A DNA stretch of 64,000 nt from Isoperla grammatica (taxonomy: Eukaryota > Arthropoda > Insecta > Plecoptera > Perlodidae): assembly GCA_945910005.1 (NCBI GenBank), contig OX246744.1, positions 7,357,368 to 7,421,367 of the forward strand, written 5' to 3'. A program made the position numbers and the translations under genes. Positions 10,611 to 21,324 of the stretch are shown piece after piece. Below the pieces are notes generated by a model. It was not told the DNA's origin. It did no database searches and worked only from the letters and a program-made list of their open reading frames with translations. Position 1 is the stretch's first letter; each line of letters starts with the position of its first letter.

Positions 10611-10766
10611 GATGATTTTTCAGAATTCATATAGAAAGCCGTGATTAGCTCTATCTAGGGGTTCTGGATAGTTATATTTTTCACTGTTGTGCATTGTTGT
10701 CATTGCAGACCTAAAGTGCCGTGATTAGCTCTATCTAATGGTCCTAGATCAATTCTGAAAAGAGTC
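10611..10766. mobile_element. MITE family A, short palindromic copy
   Basis: A 156-bp element flanked by TA on both sides. GCCGTGATTAGCTCTATCTA occurs twice, once after each end, in the same orientation, showing internal rearrangement. The right end reads GACTCTTTTCAGAATTGATC on the minus strand. Confidence 0.88.
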
Positions 10767-10799
10767 TATTGTACAAGATTCAATTCCAAAAATAGCCAT

Positions 10800-10850
10800 G
10801 TGGCCGTGTTTTGTTTCGGACAAACATAGAATATGCACCAATCAAAGAAA
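10800..10850 (+). repeat. Dispersed repeat, partner at 61668
   Basis: GTGTTTTGTTTCGGACAAAC and CCAATCAAAGAAAGA are shared with 61668-61715. Family and ends are not defined. Confidence 0.7.
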
Positions 10851-10854
10851 GAAA

Positions 10855-11275
10855 GAAAGTCTTGTGGTAATTGGGGAACAGTGCTGTCTCTAGTGGCTGA
10901 ACCCTGCAAGCAAGCTTATATGTGGCGCACAATATAGTGCGCCGACTATACGTCGTGTTATTCTGCCAACAATCCCCGGAGACTCCAGACCACTCCTGTA
11001 ATCCGCATACAACAAACAAACACGTGGGTATAACGTTGCAGTGCATGAGCGAGTTCCGTGGATCAGGCGCACAGGAAATGACGGGAGGGAGGGAGGTAAT
11101 TGGTAAAACGTGTCGGCCGGGAATCCCTCGTCTCCTATCTACGACGCACACCGGTGTTTAATTAACAGCCCCTGGCGGGAGATTCGAAACTACGATTTCT
11201 TCATTTGCATATTGCGGTGGTGACTGACGCTTGGTGACGCGTTGGTGGTACATTCGCTGACTTGTATAAATCAAG
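10855..11275. other. No recognised gene
   Basis: A 123-codon minus-strand frame (10780-11151) and a 79-codon plus frame overlap here. Neither shows a recognisable motif, and the first begins inside repeat sequence. Confidence 0.45.
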
Positions 11276-11440
11276 GGTAGGAGACATATAATCTTTATCG
11301 ACTGGTTGAATGAAAGGTGGGGAAGATATCTTGTTTATCGACTTGTTAAATGAAGAGTGGGAAAGATATCTTCTTTATCGACTGGTTAATTGAAGGGTGG
11401 GGAAGATATCTTCTTTATCGACTGGTTAATGAAGGGTGGG
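11276..11440. repeat. 40-bp tandem repeat, about 4 units
   Basis: Unit core is AGATATCTTCTTTATCGACT followed by GGTTAATTGAAGGGTGGGGA. The last two units are the most alike and the first is the most diverged. Confidence 0.92.
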
Positions 11441-11442
11441 TT

Positions 11443-11668
11443 AAATTAAACCTGAATACACGAAGACGTTGAGGTAACATATTTTTTCTTGATTCTAGAT
11501 ACTGTGAATACTACGCGGGTTCTTAAAATTTAAACAACAGTACTGTGAAAAGTGCCTAGGCTAGCCAAGCCTCCAAATAAAAGCGCCTAGGCTAGCCTAG
11601 GCTCCAAATAAAAGTGCCTAGGCCCGCCGCTTCTAAGCCCGCCTAGGCTCCAATACACCACTAACTGC
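11443..11668 (+). mobile_element. MITE family I, left-truncated copy
   Basis: Matches the 3' two-thirds of the complete elements at 14702-14999 and 38892-39195: AACCTGAATACACGAAGACG, TTGAGGTAACATA, then GCCTAGGCTAGCC blocks. The CAGTGGTGTA left end is absent. Confidence 0.9.
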
Positions 11669-11699
11669 CCCTACTCCGTCATCAACATGGACCCAAACC

Positions 11700-11990
11700 T
11701 AAACGTAATACTACTCTAGTCACGATTGTCGACGCGTCAAGTTTGTCAAGAGGTCAGGCCGCGCAACAGGAAAACCAACCTCTCCTCTCATCCTGTTTGC
11801 CTGATATAATTATACCGTATCCCGCTCGTATAATATGCAACTTCTCAATCTCCACTACAACAAGGTGTAATAATAATTAATAAACAAGTTCCGTATGAGA
11901 TGAGGTCAACATAATATAATATACACACCTGCGGTTTCACCGACTCTACGCATATATATAGATAGATATATCCAACTGCTGGGCCAACCG
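11700..11990. other. No gene seen
   Basis: Short unassigned stretch with (AT)n at the right border. Confidence 0.5.
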
Positions 11991-11994
11991 AGTA

Positions 11995-12310
11995 TTCATA
12001 GGTTGCACGTACGCCACATCTTTGCGCGTGGCGGCCACATTTGTGATCGAACTTTGACGTTGCCATGGAGAAACAATTGAAGGCTATTGTGGTAGAACAC
12101 AGAGATTATTAGTTCCTTAAAATTTAGCCTGTTTTTGAAATAAAATTGGTATGTGGTAATTTTTTATTTTTTTATTACTTACGTTTACTTTTTAAATTCT
12201 AAATAAGGCTTATTTATTAAATTTGAATAGTATTTGCCAATGATCTAGGATTGGTCCTCATCAACTGTGTCGCAATCATGGCCGCTGTGACGTCACGTGG
12301 GAACTATGCA
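11995..12310. mobile_element. MITE family B, copy 1
   Basis: The left end TTCATAGGTTGCACGTACG and the right end, which reads CATAGTTCCCACGTGACGTC on the minus strand, bound 316 bp. The interior is shared almost base for base with 49601-49927 and 56616-56933 (TTTGCGCGTGGCGGCCACAT, TGATCTAGGATTGGTC). The right subterminal motif is GCCGCTGTGACGTCACGTG. Confidence 0.92.
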
Positions 12311-12330
12311 TATATATATATACTCAGTTG

Positions 12331-12500
12331 ACCGCGGTCGATTAGGCGTTGGTTTAGTTAACCACACTCCATACGTTTCAGGTTCGAACCCTGGTTTTGG
12401 TAAATCATGTGAAGTTTTTACATCTTCGTTGTCATCCACTCAACGTCCCGATTAGCTTCGTTTCAAAAATATATAATGAGACGTTAACAGGGAAGCAGGG
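12331..12500 (+). mobile_element. tRNA-like SINE candidate
   Basis: A tRNA-like head of about 72 nt has a perfect B box (GGTTCGAACCC) and a weaker A box (GGTTTAGTTAACC region). About 95 bp of body follows, ending in GAGACGTTAACAGGG. No second copy was recognised in the window and the tRNA of origin is unclear. A decayed true tRNA is less likely because the acceptor stem does not pair. Confidence 0.55.
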
Positions 12501-12505
12501 TTAAC

Positions 12506-12848
12506 CTCTACGTCAAAAACCGCACACAATTTTAATTTATAAATCATATCACAAGAATGGGCTTCGAAATCGAAAATCTGAATCAACAGCGCACTGTAGT
12601 TTAGTAAGCTCTACATACTGAATGCTCTAAGTTGTGTCTTACATTGTAATCAGTATTTTTTTTATACATAATTTTATTACTTATCGAATTAATAATCAAA
12701 ATAACTGCGCTAATCGTTATATTTCATTCAGTCTGTAGGGATTACCAAAACACAGTGCGCTGTTGATTTAGATTTTCGATTTCTTGTTGCAATCTTGAGA
12801 TATAATTAAACAATGGAAATATTCTACGGTTTTTGACGTAGAGACTAC
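12506..12848. mobile_element. MITE family K, copy 1 (very long inverted repeats)
   Basis: The ends CTCTACGTCAAAAACCG are inverted and continue for about 115 bp per arm, including GAAATCGAAAATCTGAATCA and CAGCGCACTGT. Related pieces lie at 19377-19470, 27690-27940 and 47460-47600. Confidence 0.88.
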
Positions 12849-12854
12849 CTTCGC

Positions 12855-13905
12855 TCTTAAGCACAGAAGACGCCTGCCTATAGCAGCGTACGAAAAGTAT
12901 AACCGCCACGAAAACATGCTCATGTTTAGAAAAAACAAACAGTTGCTGATATCGCCCTTGAAAGCAACAGGTCAATATCCTAACTCTATAAAACAATGAA
13001 ACTTGTATAGTGAACGAAACATCAACACAGGCGGTTTCATACAAGGTGTTTTAATATTTATAATAAACAATACCTCGAATATGGTTAACGAGTCAACAAA
13101 TAAGAGGCAACGCATTATTTTATGTTGAACGACCGAGGTAGCCTACGCGACGCGAACTGATTTTTACAATTAATTTTAATTTTTTCAGTTTGTAATTTTC
13201 TGATACTCGGTAGTCGTAACTATAACTTGTTTGTTTATGTCAAGCGGCGCAAACACAGCAAACGAGTTACAACGTGTTTGACATGAAATAGATAGCTTGA
13301 AAAGCAGGTGAGAATTAAACGTGTTTTCGTAGCTATTTTTTAAATTCAATTTCATTATTTTGGAATTATTCGGGGCTAGATATTATTGACATGTTTTTTT
13401 TTTTATTTTTTAATCTTAACACGAGCAATTTTGCATCCTAAGAATATCTATAGATTAGGATAATCGCATAGCCCTGAGCGCACCACACATAAATTTGATG
13501 ATTTCGCATGTTTATGCAGTACAAGATCTAGGTTCGAGACCCAGGGAGATATTTTTTTGACACTGACTGATAACTAAAAAAACTAACTAGCACGTAGAAA
13601 AAAGCAAGTATGAAGAAACACATAATCCCTACTAAAAAATCACTTCTTGTGTCTGAATGGACGTGGACAATAAAATCAAAATTATATTTTATTAATTTAA
13701 ATATTAAAACTTGACTCTAATATTCAATCCAAAATCCGCCTTTTTTTTAAAAAATATTTCTCCTCGATAATTTTCACAAAGAATCTACACAAAAACACAC
13801 TGAATATTGTGAAACAGAAAACCTATAATTATATTCCCGAATCTAAAAAAAAAAATATATAAAAAATCTTACCGTATTCACACACACAAAAAACTTATAC
13901 TACAC
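12855..13905. other. No gene seen
   Basis: AT-rich. A B-box-like GGTTCGAGACC at 13530 has no convincing A box. Confidence 0.5.
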
Positions 13906-13911
13906 ACTCTG

Positions 13912-13942
13912 AAACTTCACTTCACTTCACTTCACTTCACAC
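13912..13942. repeat. (CACTT)n microsatellite
   Basis: About five CTTCA/CACTT pentamers. Confidence 0.9.
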
Positions 13943-14185
13943 ATACACGCGCTATCTACCAGAGCTAACGGCACCACAACGCACGGCGCACGCACGCATA
14001 CACGCGTACAAGCGCACAGTAGTTTGATAGCAGCAGCAGCGGGGCCGAGCACTCTATACGTGCTAACCTGTTGCCGGTTGAATGAAGACTGACTGAACTG
14101 AACACAACACGAACGGACTGAGTGAGGACGAAACTGAAAGTAGCCGGCGCGGATAGAAGACGAGAGAGACTGGATTCCGCGGGTA

Positions 14186-15105
14186 CTCATCACCCAAGGC
14201 TAGGAGGAGATCGCGGATCCTCCTGCAGTGGCGTAGCGGGGGGTCTATGAGGCGAGCAGTGGCGTAGCGTCCTACTACTCCTCCACAACACTTAGGCTCA
14301 TCACCCAAGGCTGGGAGGAGATCGCGTATCCTCCTGCAGTGGCGTAGCGTCCTACTACTCCTCCACAACGATCCGACTCATCACCCAAGGCTAGGAGGAG
14401 ATCGCGGATGCTCCTGCAGTGGCGTAGCGGGGGGTCTATAGGAGGATCAGTGGCGTAGCGTCCTACTACTCCTCCACAACAATTAGACTCATCACCCAAG
14501 GCTAGAAGGAGATCGCGGATGCTCCTGCAGTGGCGTAGCGGGGGGTCTATAGGAGGATCAGTGGCGTAGCGTCCTACTACTCCTCCACAACAATTAGACT
14601 CATCACCCAAGGCTACGAGGAGATCGCGGATCCTCCTGCAGTGGCGTAGCGGGGGGTCTATGAGACGAGCAGTGGCGTAGCGTCCTACTATTCCCTCCAC
14701 ACAGTGGTGTATTCCTAGAATATAAAGTGCCTAGGCGGTCGAATTTTCGTGGGTGCACGGGGGGGGCGGGGGGGACGGCGATTGTTTTAAGTGGCCGGAA
14801 AAAGATTTTACAGAAATTAAACCTGAATACACGAAGACGTTGAGGTAACATATTTTTCTCGATTAAAGATGCTGTGAATACTACATGGGTTCTTGAAATA
14901 GAAACAACAGTACTGTGAAAAAGCGCTTAGACTAGTCTAGCCTCCAAATAAAAGAGCCTAGGCGGCGCCTAAGCCCGCCTAGGCTCAGATACACCACTGC
15001 CTCCACAACGATCCAACTCATCACCCAAGACTATGCGAGGAGAGCGTGGATCCTCTTGCAGTGGCGTAGCAGGGGGTCTATGAGAACGAGCAGTGGCGTA
15101 GTACC
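14186..15105. repeat. 111-bp minisatellite, 6 units, split by a MITE
   Basis: Units begin CTCATCACCCAAGGCTA at 14186, 14297, 14377, 14488, 14599 and 15017. Units 1, 3 and 4 are exactly 111 bp; unit 2 is 80 bp. Each full unit holds two copies of CAGTGGCGTAGCG, so the 80-bp unit is a deletion between these internal repeats. Unit 5 is interrupted by a family I MITE (14702-14999). Because 111 is a multiple of three, the minus strand stays open for 141 codons with a 37-residue repeat. I treat this as a by-product of the array rather than a gene. Confidence 0.95.
14702..14999 (+). mobile_element. MITE family I (hAT-type), complete, 8-bp target duplication
   Basis: Starts CAGTGGTGTATTCCTAGAAT and ends with the inverse (ATACACCACTG), 298 bp. 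CCTCCACA directly precedes (14694-14701) and follows (15000-15007) it, a perfect 8-bp duplication as made by hAT transposases. The target was a 111-bp minisatellite unit, so the array predates the insertion. It contains an expanded G run (14759-14774) that is shorter in the sister copy at 38892. Confidence 0.95.
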
Positions 15106-15925
15106 CCCCCACACACACACCAAATCCACTCTGCAGTAACATCTAGGGCACGGTTTTATACATTAGCTCAGTTATAAGGCTTGTTGTCAACATACCCTGC
15201 GCCTGCCCCCCCTCCTCCTCCCCCCACCCCTCCCACAATTACTGGTCTGGTAAAATTGCATTAATATGCATTCAAATTTAAGACGGTCATATCTGTATTG
15301 GAGTAAGAAGAGATAGTAATGTACATAGCGTAGACATAGCCGTATAGCATACTTATTATTTATTATGAATTGCCATAGACATGAGAAAACAATATAATAA
15401 AACAGGAAAAGATAAAACAAATAATTTTAAAACCTAACAATAATTGAACGAAGGTCTAAGGATAAAGAAATTTAACAAAAAGAAAAGAAAATTACAAATG
15501 TATAAAAGTATTATAAAAGATGGTGTGACTGTGAAGTAAGAACATGTGGAAGGGACGCGAACACACACAGGAAATAGCCTAGACGAGGCAAAGCAATATC
15601 GGCAGACCTGCTACGGTGGCGGCATCTATCGGCCCGAGCTGTAGTGAGCGATCACCAAAACAACCTCTCACCTCACCTACCATTGGTTATTTGTTTTCCA
15701 GTCGGTGCGTTTCCGCTTTATATTTATAAGGCGGTGGAACGATTCGGTCGCAGAGTAAGTGAGACATTTACGAATGTCTACCGTACCAATCTCGATGTGT
15801 TTCTTTTCGAACGGGTTTTATATGTCATTCGGGAAACATCGGCTCATGCCGATAATTCAGGTGTCTAGCGGCCATATTTGTTTACATTCGATTGGCAATA
15901 CATTGTTGCCAATTTTTAGATGTTG
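15106..15925. other. No gene seen
   Basis: Starts with a C-rich tract (15108-15235), then AT-rich sequence. Small frames at 15644-15947 overlap one another and show no motif. Confidence 0.5.
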
Positions 15926-15929
15926 TTTA

Positions 15930-16328
15930 AGGCCGATTCACAATTGAAATAAGAATTGCAATAAGAAACAGTGAAATAACAAGCAACTGGTTCACAACCG
16001 ACGACTAGTTGCTTATTTCAGTAGTCGAAGCAGCGCCTTAATCGTGTACTTACTATCATTGACTATAACAGCAAAGTATCCGGTGCCACCGTTTTTGTTT
16101 TGATTTCCGTAGTTGACCTTCTAGTATGGCTCTTCTGCGTTCTGATTGGTTCGTCACAAGGTGCTTCACGGGAAGTTTAAATAAGAAATGGAATTGATTC
16201 AATTCTTATGACTATTTCAATCCACTGTGGCAGTTGTGAAACACAGCATTGTTATTGCATGTTCCAATCCGCTTAAACCTTATTGCTATTTCACTATTGC
16301 AACTCTTATTTCAATTGTGAATCGGGCT
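15930..16328. mobile_element. Harbinger-like MITE, TTA target duplication
   Basis: Ends AGGCCGATTCACAATTGAAA and the inverse (AGCCCGATTCACAATTGAAA on the minus strand) continue as about 50-bp inverted repeats. TTA flanks both sides (15927-15929 and 16329-16331). A 3-bp TTA/TWA duplication is the mark of PIF/Harbinger elements. The 399-bp interior is non-coding. Subterminal CAAGCAACTGGTTCACAACC / GACTAGTTGC forms a further hairpin. Confidence 0.88.
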
Positions 16329-16458
16329 TTAGTTGACACTTGACAGTTCTATAGTTTTTTAAAATTAGTTTGCAATTATTAGTGGAAAAACAGACTCTCT
16401 CAGCAGCAATGCCAAAACCACGTGGTGACTGTTCCAGTTATTTCAATGCCCTCAGATA

Positions 16459-18015
16459 GTGGAATACAATATACAAAGCTCTATGTGTACAACCCCTGAG
16501 GAGGTTGCCGCTATTATTAATAACATACCGGAGTCAAGGAGTTGTGGTCATGATAACATCTATGCAATTTTTGTAAAAAAATGTGCATCGGTTCTTTCAC
16601 CCCACCTAAGTGAAATTATTAATAGATGTTTCAATGCTGGTTGCTTTCCTTCTATTTGGAAAAAAGCAAATATTATTCCTATATTAAAGACAGGTTATAA
16701 CTTTGATGTTACAAATTACAGACCGATCAGTATTTTGCCAATCCTCTCTATTGTGTATGAACGGCTATTATACTCTAGATTACTTAATTTCGTGCACCCA
16801 TATCTTTCAAACTCCCAACATGGTTTCTTGCCACAGAGATCGTGCGTAACCAACCTGTTAGAACTTCAGGCAATATCAGTAGAAACGCTGCATAATAAAT
16901 CGCAGTTGGACGTTGTCTATGTAGATTTTACAAAGGCGTTTGATAGGGTGAATCATGACCTTCTTATCTACAAGCTAAAAGAACGTTTTGGAATATGTGG
17001 AACATTTTTGCTTACTCTCAGTGATTTTTTACGCAGCAGAGTGCAACGTGTATTGTTAGCCGGATCGGCCTCCTCATGGACTAAAGTTGCCTCTGGGATA
17101 GCCCAAGGAAGCATATTAGGGCCTTTATTGTTTGTTCTTTTCATTGACGATCTTACTCAATTCGTTGGTAATTCGTGGTGCAAGATTCTGCTCTATGCTG
17201 ACGATTGTAAGTTAATGTGCAGTATTAATACCGTTAGAGATGCCATTGAATTGCAACGTGCACTAGACCGGCTCTCTGAGTGGTGTGATATGTGGGGCCT
17301 TCAGCCCAACGTAACTAAGTGTGGTGTGCTGTCTATTTCATGGAAGAGAAATCAAATTGTGTTTGATTATATGCTATCTGGTAACTTACTGACAAGGCTG
17401 CACAAAGTTAATGACCTAGGTGTAGTTTTAGATGAGAAGTTTCTATTTCTAGATCATATAGTCAAAATTAAAAGGAAAGCAATGCAAATGCTGGGCATGC
17501 TGTATAGGCATACCAACATCAATTGCCCGAAGGCGCTGAAGTTGTATTTCACATCTCTCGTTCTTCCTATCGTGGAATATGGAGTACCGGTATGGAGTTC
17601 AGCAGCACCGACTAATTTAAATCTTTTAAACAGTTTTGTTTCTTTCTTTTGTTATATTGTGCGCAAAAGAGTGCCGGATTTTAATCATCTCTCAAATAGT
17701 AGCATTTTACTTGAACTGGGCATTGGCACACTTGAACAGCGCAGACTGAAATCAGATCTTATTTTGTTACACAAAATTTTTAATGGTCACGTGCAATGCA
17801 ACCACATCCTTCAAAACCTGGGTGTGCGGGTACCATCCAGGAGGACTCGGCAGTGTAATTTATTTCACATATGTACTCCAAGAACTGAAATAGAACGCCG
17901 ATCTTTCCTCACACGGGCCACTAAGTTGTACAACTCGCTGCCTTCGGACGTTGATATCTCTTTTCCACTACGACCATTCATTAAATCCTTCATTTCTCAT
18001 CTTGATAGACATTGA
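16459..18015 (+). CDS. LINE ORF2 remnant: reverse transcriptase, 518 codons open
   Basis: RNA-directed DNA polymerase of a non-LTR retrotransposon, the enzyme that copies the element RNA into a nicked target. Visible motifs in order (residue numbers from 16459): NYRPIS at 87-92, QHGF at 120-123, DFTKAFD (first catalytic Asp region) at 156-162, AQGSILGP at 215-222, LLYADD (catalytic Asp pair) at 244-249. The thumb and C-terminal part, which follows the palm in Jockey/CR1 ORF2, runs to the stop at 18015. The frame is open back to a stop at 16426, and 16459 is only a GTG, so there is no real start. The protein is the C-terminal part of an ORF2 that normally begins with an AP-like endonuclease. 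No internal stop or frameshift is present, so the copy is young or recently functional. Confidence 0.93.
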   Translation: MEYNIQSSMCTTPEEVAAIINNIPESRSCGHDNIYAIFVKKCASVLSPHLSEIINRCFNAGCFPSIWKKANIIPILKTGYNFDVTNYRPISILPILSIVYERLLYSRLLNFVHPYLSNSQHGFLPQRSCVTNLLELQAISVETLHNKSQLDVVYVDFTKAFDRVNHDLLIYKLKERFGICGTFLLTLSDFLRSRVQRVLLAGSASSWTKVASGIAQGSILGPLLFVLFIDDLTQFVGNSWCKILLYADDCKLMCSINTVRDAIELQRALDRLSEWCDMWGLQPNVTKCGVLSISWKRNQIVFDYMLSGNLLTRLHKVNDLGVVLDEKFLFLDHIVKIKRKAMQMLGMLYRHTNINCPKALKLYFTSLVLPIVEYGVPVWSSAAPTNLNLLNSFVSFFCYIVRKRVPDFNHLSNSSILLELGIGTLEQRRLKSDLILLHKIFNGHVQCNHILQNLGVRVPSRRTRQCNLFHICTPRTEIERRSFLTRATKLYNSLPSDVDISFPLRPFIKSFISHLDRH

Positions 18016-18395
18016 TTGCTTCTGATATTGTTTCTTCTTTACACTATTTACAACACTACACTATTGTCTAATGCAGCTTCTTTGTTTCTATGTTTTGTTT
18101 TATTGTATTATTCTGGATCAAGTCCTATATGTATAAAGATATTATTACCTGTGTTTTTAACACTCTTTTACCTGTTTTAAACTTCATTGTGCTCATTGTC
18201 TCTTTCACCGGCATTTTTTTGTACTTTGTTTGTTTTTGTTATTGTACTCATTTTACGTAGTATTGACAAACACATGTGTAATATGTGTTCTTTGTGCTTG
18301 TTTCTGTGTTACAATTGTTATGTTTTTTATTTCACGCCAAATGGCAGAATACGCTGTATGTGAAATATTGAATAAATAAATAAATAAAAAAAAAG
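18016..18395 (+). other. LINE 3' UTR and tail
   Basis: T-rich, non-coding, ending in three to four AATA repeats and A9. The simple-repeat tail is the presumed reverse-transcriptase recognition end. Confidence 0.8.
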
Positions 18396-19066
18396 TGTCA
18401 CTAAATACCAAAATAAGATATTATAAAATGCCAAACTTACCGAGAGGCCTAACATGATCGTATTTTGCACGTCTTGAAAAATAGAAGCGCTGAATCGGAG
18501 CCGATAAAAAAGTTTTCCTGGGGAAGAACTTTTCTATCGACTCTGGTTCCTACTTACCCACCATGCACTTAGCTGATATTTTCTTTGTGAATATAAGGTA
18601 GTCAAGATTGACAAATTTCCATCAGCAGCTTTTTGCATTAAGCTAAAAGGCACTTAGAAATTTTTGGCAAGTTTATACAAAGCAAACATGATATATTATC
18701 TGTGTCAATATAATATGTTCACGCAATCACACAACTTTACACAATTCTGGCAGTTTATCTGGTATTAGGCTAAGAGCCACGAAGGCAAATTTTATGCATG
18801 ATTACTACATAACTTACTCATAGACATATGTTATAAATCAACAGTAGTAAAGAAATCTCATTTATCGAAACTTCTTTGGTTAGGACGTTAGTTTCTCTTG
18901 TGGGCCCGACATATTTCAAACTACAAAGAATATACTCATAACTTCATAAGTAATAAACTTGAAAAATTGAGAAAACCCTACGCTAAAATAAAAGCGCCTT
19001 TAGCAAAGACAATAATATAATATGCCAAACTTATTCTGCATCTGAGGTCGACAAAACTATAGAAGC
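18396..19066. other. No gene seen
   Basis: AT-rich sequence. ATGCCAAACTTA occurs near 18428 and again near 19022, a hint of an old duplication. Confidence 0.45.
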
Positions 19067-19068
19067 CT

Positions 19069-19312
19069 GGGCACGGATTCACAAAGGTGCTGAGATGTCC
19101 TAGTTTAGGCAAATCTTAGTGATATAAATCACGCATATGTCGTTTTTGCAATGCCATAAAGAAAATATAGTAAAATATCAACAATTTTATTAATAATATT
19201 GTATTTTTGAATGTTTAGTAATAACAAGACATCATTTTATCTTGATTTATTTAGCTAGGATTTGCCTAACTTAGGACAACTTAGAGTTAGGCATCTTTGT
19301 GAATCCAGGCCC
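19069..19312. mobile_element. MITE with GGATTCACAAA ends
   Basis: The left end GGGCACGGATTCACAAAGGT and the inverse right end (GGGCCTGGATTCACAAAGAT on the minus strand) continue through TCCTA and TTAGGCAAATC. About 244 bp, AT-rich interior. The terminal motif resembles that of the elements at 15930 and 34310. Confidence 0.85.
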
Positions 19313-19313
19313 T

Positions 19314-19372
19314 GTTGTGGTAGAACGTAGAACACAGAAATCATAGTCCTTAAAATTCCGCTTGTTTTCTTT
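19314..19372 (+). mobile_element. MITE family B, internal fragment
   Basis: TTGTGGTAGAAC, AACACAGAAAT and the TTAAAATT..GC.TGTTTT block match the family B interior. Confidence 0.7.
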
Positions 19373-19376
19373 TTTA

Positions 19377-19470
19377 TTTGCGCTGTTGATTCAGATTTTC
19401 GATTTCCAAGTCCATTCTTGAGACATAACTTAAAAAAGAAAATTTTCTGCGGCTTTTGACGAAGAGGTAC
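19377..19470 (+). mobile_element. MITE family K, right-half fragment
   Basis: GCGCTGTTGATTCAGATTTT, CGATTTC, TTGAGACATAA and TTTTGACG match the right arm of 12506-12848. Joined directly to the family B fragment. Confidence 0.8.
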
Positions 19471-19474
19471 CTAT

Positions 19475-20390
19475 ACATCCGGGACTTGGTGTAATTTTCT
19501 ATCTCACGACGGCTTGATTGCGCTAGAGGTCCCCCCCAATTCGGAGCTGATTTATCGCCCAATGATTGCTTCCCATTGGTCGGGATAAGAGAGGATTCAG
19601 AACCTATCAAGTAACGTATTAGCGTGATCAGTTTAAAGTGGCGTGTTAATGGATTGATTCCCTTTCGACCACCCGAAGAACGGCCGATAAAAGCGATCAC
19701 TGCACCGCTAATATCGTATATTGGAATGAATTGGGTGAAGTGATGCATTCAAATCTGAAATTGCCCTTCTCAATGGAAAGTCACTTTGAAAGTGTAGAAG
19801 CTGATCAAAGTTTAAGGCTGGGATTAAGAGATTGATTGAGAAGCTTGAGGTTTGATTCTATATACCAGTTGGTTCGTCAATCTACCTAAGCAATTGTCAA
19901 GAGTCAAGAGGTTGTATATACACTAGGAGACAAAAATGAATTAAATATATGAAGCAAACTTTCCTAAAAAAACAACCTTGTTAAATTTGCCTTTGTAAAA
20001 ATTACGTACAATATTGCAATTATCAGGGTTGATATTTCAAATTTTGATAGTGATTAAGTAAATTTAAAATAACAACCGTACTAATTAAAATATAGAATTT
20101 TTTTAAGTAGTTCTAGTTCTTACAAAACAACATCATCACCCTCATTGTCAAGTTTTTTAATCTTGTGTAGCGATCTCAAAACATAACTAAAACGCGTAGA
20201 TTTGGTGAGATTTCTACAAGACCACCCTTCCCCATTGATTAAAAAGAACTCTATTACAATGTATTTGTTTACAATCTTAAGCTAAACATACCAGCAGAAA
20301 ACGAATTTTCACTTGACATATTTACAAAAATATGATACTCTTCTTACAATTTCTGTCGCTAGGAGGTGTTGATGTAATTTACAGTACACG
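19475..20390. other. No gene seen
   Basis: No recognised repeat. A 124-codon minus-strand frame (19374-19748) starts inside MITE K and is judged chance. Confidence 0.45.
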
Positions 20391-20392
20391 AC

Positions 20393-20440
20393 ACGTGCAT
20401 ATTACAGTGTCATGTGCATATTACAGTGTCACGTGCATAT
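20393..20440. repeat. Short tandem repeat
   Basis: CACGTGCATATTACAGTGT repeats about 2.5 times. Confidence 0.85.
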
Positions 20441-20760
20441 GGGCGTCTCAGACGCGACTTTCTGCCGCTCGCAGCGCTAGCAGTACTGAAAGGTCCAACT
20501 CGATCTTTGCAGCTCGTTTTTTCAATTCAAACATTCAAGTCGTTTATATTTAATACTTTGAAATATAAATCATCCATTGTAGTAATGTTTTACAAGATTT
20601 TTGACGGACCATACCTAATTGTTATAGATACAAAACAAACATATTGTCGTTTGACAGTTAGACAGTTGACTAACGACAATATTTAACATGGAATGAATTA
20701 CAAAGTTGGACCTTTCAGGACAGGTGCTGCAACCTAATTCAGCTTTGACCTGAGACGCCC
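20441..20760. mobile_element. Foldback element with GGGCGTCTCAG ends
   Basis: GGGCGTCTCAG at 20441 is matched inverted by CTGAGACGCCC ending at 20760. Further inside, CTGAAAGGTCCAACT (about 20485) pairs with AGTTGGACCTTTCAG (about 20704). An inner hairpin (ATATTGTCGTT / AACGACAATAT) lies near 20640-20682. About 320 bp, non-coding. Confidence 0.85.
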
Positions 20761-21014
20761 AATGGCAGTGCCACGTGCTACAAGTATAATGTAAGTGAAT
20801 CCTCTAGGCAGTGTAATATCGATCAAGATGGCGCTTCTGGCAGGGGAGGAAGGGATCGAACTTACAGCCAAGTGAACCGTGGAGTAGCTTGCAACTAATT
20901 GCGAGAGCAGATGTGTCGAGCAGCTCATTCTAATGGCAGCTTTGGTACCAACTAACTAACGACAAACGCGCTCACAACATAATTTGATTTCGACGCCTCT
21001 AGTACGTTCGGTTC

Positions 21015-21112
21015 GTAGTAGCTTTGCTGGGGCGCGAGAGGGCGCAACTGTTCTGCAGAATCCACTCGCTGCGCGCCTCAAGCCGCCCCAACGCAACTAC
21101 GGTCTCGTGATT
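21015..21112. repeat. GC-rich imperfect hairpin
   Basis: CGTAGTAGCTTTGCTGGGGC at about 21015 pairs imperfectly with GCCCCAACGCAACTACG at about 21085. Confidence 0.6.
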
Positions 21113-21159
21113 ACGAAATAGCAGAGTACAATGGTACTGGTACCAACTTCACTTTCTAC

Positions 21160-21220
21160 TTCTCTAGGTCTTCCCGTCTACTTGAAACCGGTTCAATCCA
21201 GTGTAAAATTATACTTGAAA
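21160..21220 (+). repeat. Dispersed repeat L, copy 1
   Basis: ACTTCTCTAGGTCTTCCCGT CTACTTGAAA block. Related copies at 26140-26185, 39488-39570 and 40978-41060. Confidence 0.7.
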
Positions 21221-21324
21221 TAGATTTTTGGAAATCATAAGGAAACGTGCTACCGTTTTGTTTAAAATTTCACTGCAGGCAGGGCCATATTACCCAATAG
21301 GCGAACTAGGCACTTGCCTAGGGC

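Larger units (their letters stand above)
16440..18395 (+). mobile_element. 5'-truncated Jockey/CR1-like LINE
   Basis: Covers the end of ORF2 (reverse transcriptase), about 350 bp of 3' UTR and a GAATAAATAAATAAATAA tail ending in an A run at 18395. The endonuclease domain and ORF1 are absent, so the copy was truncated at its 5' end during target-primed reverse transcription, the common fate of LINE copies. No clear target duplication was found at the borders. Confidence 0.9.

Noticed and set aside
10780..11151. 123-codon minus-strand frame
   Set aside because: Overlaps dispersed repeat sequence at one end, has no domain, and has equally long frames on the other strand.
12331..12402. True tRNA gene
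   Set aside because: The B box is good but the acceptor and D stems do not pair; a SINE-like head fits better.
13495..13560. Possible tRNA or SINE head (GGTTCGAGACC)
   Set aside because: No A box at the right spacing and no paired acceptor stem.
14275..14700. 141-codon minus-strand frame with a 37-residue repeat
   Set aside because: The frame exists because the minisatellite period (111) is a multiple of three. Composition and unit deletions show no coding constraint.
16459..16461. GTG as translation start of the reverse transcriptase frame
   Set aside because: The frame is open further upstream to 16426 and the element is 5'-truncated, so there is no genuine start.
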